From positions 1 through 64,000 of the forward strand of contig NZ_JAGPXT010000007.1 of assembly GCF_018070465.1 (NCBI RefSeq): a stretch of DNA of 64,000 nt, read 5' to 3'. Positions 61,221 through 64,000 of this stretch are shown here, piece after piece (within the stretch, counting starts at the first letter, position 1; each line of letters begins with the position of its first letter). Under the pieces are notes generated by a model that saw only the letters and a list, made by a program, of their open reading frames with translations, did no database searches and was not told where the DNA came from. Position numbers and translations under genes: made by a program. This DNA comes from Micromonospora sp. C95 (GTDB lineage Bacteria > Actinomycetota > Actinomycetes > Mycobacteriales > Micromonosporaceae).

Positions 61221-62828
61221 ATGCTGTTCAGCACAGGAAGCCGAGGCGCGCGGCGCTGGCTGGTCGTCGTCACCACAATGGCGCTGCTCGCCGTCGGCGT
61301 GCAGGTGGCCTCGCCGAGCGCCCAGGCCGCGACGGTCGACCCCAACGCCACCTACGTGTTCGTCAACCGGCACAGCGGCAAGGCGATGGACGTGTGGAAC
61401 TGGTCCACCGCCGACAACGCCCCGATCAACCAGTACACCCGCAACGACGCCGCCGTGCAGCAGTGGCGGTTCGTCGACGTGGGAAGCGGCTACTACCAGG
61501 TCCGCTCCGTGCACAGCGGCAAGGTCCTCGAACTGCCGAACGCCAACGACGGCGTCCAACTCGTACAGAACACCGCAGCCAGCGGCAACACCCGCCAGCA
61601 CTTCCGCCTCGCCGACTCCGCCGGCGGGTACGTCCGGTTCGTCAACCGGCACTCCAACAAGGTGCTCGACGTGTGGGGCTGGTCCACCGCCGACGGCGGC
61701 ATGATCTCCCAGTACCAGGACCACGACGGCGCCAACCAGCAGTGGCAGCTGGTCACCCTGGGCGGCGGAAACGGCAACGGCTGCGGCAGCGGCTCGTTCC
61801 AGGCCGAGGCGACACTCAACGGCGGCACCTGGACCGCCCGCAACGGCGGCAGCACGGTCTACACCGGCGGCGACATGCGGTCCGCCGTGCAGGCGGCGGT
61901 GAACAGCCTCAGCGCCGGCCGGACCAGCAAGCAGCGGGTGGTGGTACGCGGCTCCGGCTCGATCAGCGCCGGCTCCCGCATCTCCCTGCCCAGCTACACG
62001 ACGATCGACGTCTGCGGCACGATAAACGTGACCGGTTCCGGCTCCGGTGACCAGGCGCCGATCTACTCGCGCGGCACCACCCAGGTCGAGGTGCAGAACC
62101 TCATCGTCACCGGCACGCCCCTCTACGGCATCTTCATGCGCAACGTCACGAACGTCATCCTCGGCCAGATCGACCTGCGCGTGTCGAGCGGCCTCGGGGT
62201 ACGCATCGACAACCGGGGCGACACCAGCCAGTGGACCCGCAACGTGCGCATCGACAACGTGTACGTCTCCGGCACCAGCACCCACGGCGTCGAGACGTAC
62301 GGCGTGGACGGACTGACCGTCGGCACCGTGACCGCCCGTAACGTCGGCGGCTCCGGCCTGCTGCTCAACGAGACCATAAACGCCACCGTGACCACGGTCG
62401 ACGCGGAGAACGCCGGTACCGGCACCGGCTACGCGGCGTTCCGTACCGCAAACCGTGCCGGGCGGATCGGCTCCGGTTACCCGATCAACATCCGGGTCGG
62501 CACCGTCCGGGCACGCGGCGGCGGCCGGGGCATCTTCTGCGTCTCCGAGTCCGGCGGCGTGGCGGTCAACCGGGTCGACATCGCCAACACCGGCAACAAC
62601 GCGATCTTGATCGAGAACTGCTACGGCGTGGACATCGCCGCGGGCGGCGGCACCATCAGCGGTGGCGGCGAGGTCCGGCTGGCGGCGCGGACGGAGTTCC
62701 CCGGCAACCGGGACATCACCCTGCGCAACTTCACCCTGGCCAACAGCCGGATCCTGGAGAGCCCCTGCACGACCAACCTGACCATCAGCAACGTCACCCT
62801 CAGCAATTCGAGCATCAGCCGCTGCTGA
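61221..62828 (+). CDS. Secreted ricin-domain plus right-handed beta-helix protein (pectate-lyase-like)
   Basis: A 535-aa exported protein. Signal peptide to about residue 37 (WLVVVTTMALLAVGVQVA). A ricin-type lectin domain follows (about 40-185) with two clear repeats (YVFVNRHSGKAMDVWNWSTA ... QQWRF; VRFVNRHSNKVLDVWGWSTA ... QQWQL). A parallel beta-helix covers the remainder (about 195-535; PLYGIFMRNVTNVILGQIDL, THGVETYGVDGLTVGTVTAR, NNAILIENCYGVDIAAGGG). It probably binds and cleaves or modifies a polysaccharide such as pectin, but no specific lyase catalytic set is recognised. CGGAGGA sets the ATG at 61221; a longer frame upstream overlaps the promoter. Confidence 0.84.
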   Translation: MLFSTGSRGARRWLVVVTTMALLAVGVQVASPSAQAATVDPNATYVFVNRHSGKAMDVWNWSTADNAPINQYTRNDAAVQQWRFVDVGSGYYQVRSVHSGKVLELPNANDGVQLVQNTAASGNTRQHFRLADSAGGYVRFVNRHSNKVLDVWGWSTADGGMISQYQDHDGANQQWQLVTLGGGNGNGCGSGSFQAEATLNGGTWTARNGGSTVYTGGDMRSAVQAAVNSLSAGRTSKQRVVVRGSGSISAGSRISLPSYTTIDVCGTINVTGSGSGDQAPIYSRGTTQVEVQNLIVTGTPLYGIFMRNVTNVILGQIDLRVSSGLGVRIDNRGDTSQWTRNVRIDNVYVSGTSTHGVETYGVDGLTVGTVTARNVGGSGLLLNETINATVTTVDAENAGTGTGYAAFRTANRAGRIGSGYPINIRVGTVRARGGGRGIFCVSESGGVAVNRVDIANTGNNAILIENCYGVDIAAGGGTISGGGEVRLAARTEFPGNRDITLRNFTLANSRILESPCTTNLTISNVTLSNSSISRC

Positions 62829-62832
62829 CCGT

Positions 62833-62868
62833 GCCGGGGCCGTCCGGATGTCCCCGGGCGGCCCCGGC
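62833..62868 (+). terminator. hairpin after the beta-helix gene
   Basis: Perfect 10-bp arms GCCGGGGCCG (62833-62842) and CGGCCCCGGC (62859-62868) with a 16-nt loop, 4 nt past the stop. Confidence 0.55.
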
Positions 62869-63032
62869 CACGTCGGTCCGGCGAGCAACCACCCGGCGCG
62901 CGGGTACGCCGGGAACGTCAGGCGCTCGACCAGCACCCTCGTGCGGCCCCGGCCGGGGGCCGGTTGACAGATCATGAGGGCGATCCCAGACTGGCTCGCG
63001 TCGATCCCGTCGGCCGCCGGTGAGGAGCCTGG

Positions 63033-64000
63033 ATGAAGATCGCCGATGCCCGGGTCATCGTCAGCTGTCCCGGCCGGAACTTCGTCACGCTGAAGATCGT
63101 GACGGACGACGGGGTGACCGGGGTCGGCGACGCCACCCTCGCCGGCCGGGAACTCGCGGTCGCGAGTTACCTGACCGAGCACGTCGTGCCGCTGTTGATC
63201 GGCCGGGAGGCGGACCGGATCGAGGACACCTGGCAGTACCTGTACCGGGGCGCGTACTGGCGGCGCGGTCCGGTGACAATGAGCGCCATCGCGGCGGTGG
63301 ACACCGCGCTCTGGGACATCAAGGGCAAGGTGGCCGGGTTACCCGTGTACCAACTGCTGGGCGGCCGCAGCCGCGACGGGGTCACCGTCTACGGCCACGC
63401 GAACGCGCCCACCGTGGACGGACTCCTCGCCGAGCTGGCCCGCCACCTGGATCTCGGGTACCGCGCGGTCCGGGTGCAGTGTGGCGTGCCCGGGCTGCTC
63501 GACACCTACGGGGTGGGACCGGACAGGCCGGCCGGTACGGCCGTTCCGGCCGAGACCGTGTGGAGCAGCGAACGGTATCTCAGCCACGTACCGTCGGTCT
63601 TCGCTCAGGTCCGCAGCGAGTTCGGGCCGGAGGTGAAACTGCTGCACGACGTGCACCACCGGCTCACCCCCATCGAGGCCGCCCGGCTGGGCAAATCCCT
63701 GGAGCCGTACGCGCTGACCTGGCTGGAGGACCCGGTACCGGCGGAGTTGCAGGAGGGTTACCGGCTGATCCGTCAGCACACCACCACGCCGATCGCCGTC
63801 GGCGAGGTGTTCAACACCGTCTGGGACTGCCAGCAGCTCATCACCGAGCAGCTCATCGACTACGTACGGGCCACCGTCGTGCACGCGGGAGGCATCACCC
63901 ACCTCCGCCGCATCTTCGACCTCGCCCACCTGTACCACGTACGCAGCGGGTCGCACGGCACCACCACGATGTCCCCGGTGTGCCTGGCCGCGGCCCTGCA
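63033..64000 (+). CDS. Mannonate-dehydratase-like enolase-superfamily protein (partial)
   Basis: The first 322 codons of a gene cut by the window edge (complete ManD proteins are about 400 aa). The N-terminal capping domain is [20 protein letters not shown] to about 120, with [20 protein letters not shown]. The barrel has metal-ligand Asp in [19 protein letters not shown], Glu in [11 protein letters not shown] and Glu in [12 protein letters not shown], then [12 protein letters not shown]. This pattern fits D-mannonate dehydratase/RspA-type enzymes of glucuronate catabolism, although many relatives have other or little activity. GAGGAG precedes the ATG; a TTGACA at 62964 may belong to its promoter. 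Confidence 0.86.
   Translation, partial: MKIADARVIVSCPGRNFVTLKIVTDDGVTGVGDATLAGRELAVASYLTEHVVPLLIGREADRIEDTWQYLYRGAYWRRGPVTMSAIAAVDTALWDIKGKVAGLPVYQLLGGRSRDGVTVYGHANAPTVDGLLAELARHLDLGYRAVRVQCGVPGLLDTYGVGPDRPAGTAVPAETVWSSERYLSHVPSVFAQVRSEFGPEVKLLHDVHHRLTPIEAARLGKSLEPYALTWLEDPVPAELQEGYRLIRQHTTTPIAVGEVFNTVWDCQQLITEQLIDYVRATVVHAGGITHLRRIFDLAHLYHVRSGSHGTTTMSPVCLAAAL

Noticed and set aside
61143..63182. A 679-codon reverse-strand frame
   Set aside because: Opposite the ricin/beta-helix gene; the repetitive Val/Asp/Gly composition is the mirror of the beta-helix repeats.

Overview
The window is high-GC DNA with strong G/C third-position bias, Shine-Dalgarno starts, many GTG starts and many 4-nt ATGA/GTGA overlaps. 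Its gene families are actinobacterial: Scr1-type XRE/DUF397 pairs, EccB, an EspR-like regulator, a mycothiol-dependent-isomerase-like protein, a TioE/TioU-like pair, GlnR/PhoP-style response regulators and CBM2/ricin secreted enzymes. The content fits a Micromonosporaceae chromosome (Micromonospora-like). This is inferred from gene content, not from a marker gene. I recognise no rRNA, tRNA or CRISPR.

Layout. 0-6 kb: secreted snapalysin/trypsin fusion protease, AMIN-like secreted protein, and a response regulator/histidine kinase/GerMN-lipoprotein operon. 6-11 kb: DinB/mycothiol-isomerase-like protein, a decayed D-amino-acid oxidase, esterase, a shortened Tet-type MFS exporter and RtcB RNA ligase. 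11-18.2 kb: six-gene Mrp (Mnh) Na+/H+ antiporter operon, every junction a 4-nt overlap, preceded by a six-helix voltage-gated-type cation channel. 18.3-24 kb: secreted PHB-depolymerase-like esterase, methyltransferase, then a cell-wall cluster (VanX-like dipeptidase and two tandem D-Ala-D-Ala carboxypeptidases). 24-27.2 kb: divergent TioE-like MerR regulator and TioU-like UvrA paralogue. 27-36.4 kb: phosphatase, DedA, nitrilase, Ser/Thr kinase, LacI regulator with tandem operators, Scr1/DUF397 pair, GGDEF protein, flavoprotein, MazF-like toxin and a DUF2267 protein. 36.7-43.6 kb: EspR-like regulator, then a phosphate region (pstSCAB, phoU, PHO box, atypical response regulator). 43.8-49.4 kb: GH63-like hydrolase, methyltransferase and a heterodimeric ABC exporter.

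49.5-54.6 kb is the most accessory-looking part. Three tandem related small helical proteins, the last membrane-anchored, are followed by an acidic 142-aa protein, a GntR regulator with repeated operators, a 47-aa membrane/zinc-ribbon peptide overlapping an XRE/TPR regulator, and a second copy of the acidic protein. I cannot assign this cassette to a described system. About 4 kb further on is an orphan type VII secretion EccB gene.

54.6-64 kb: DHFR-family reductase, EccB, spermidine-synthase-like protein, GT87 glycosyltransferase, then secreted polysaccharide-active proteins (CBM2 esterase; ricin-domain beta-helix protein with a LacI-type operator) and the start of a mannonate-dehydratase-like enolase-superfamily gene running off the right edge. 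Several genes are separated by long perfect hairpins, and three intergenic palindromes share a GATC-TG-AC-TTTTCG core, suggesting a dispersed repeat family.
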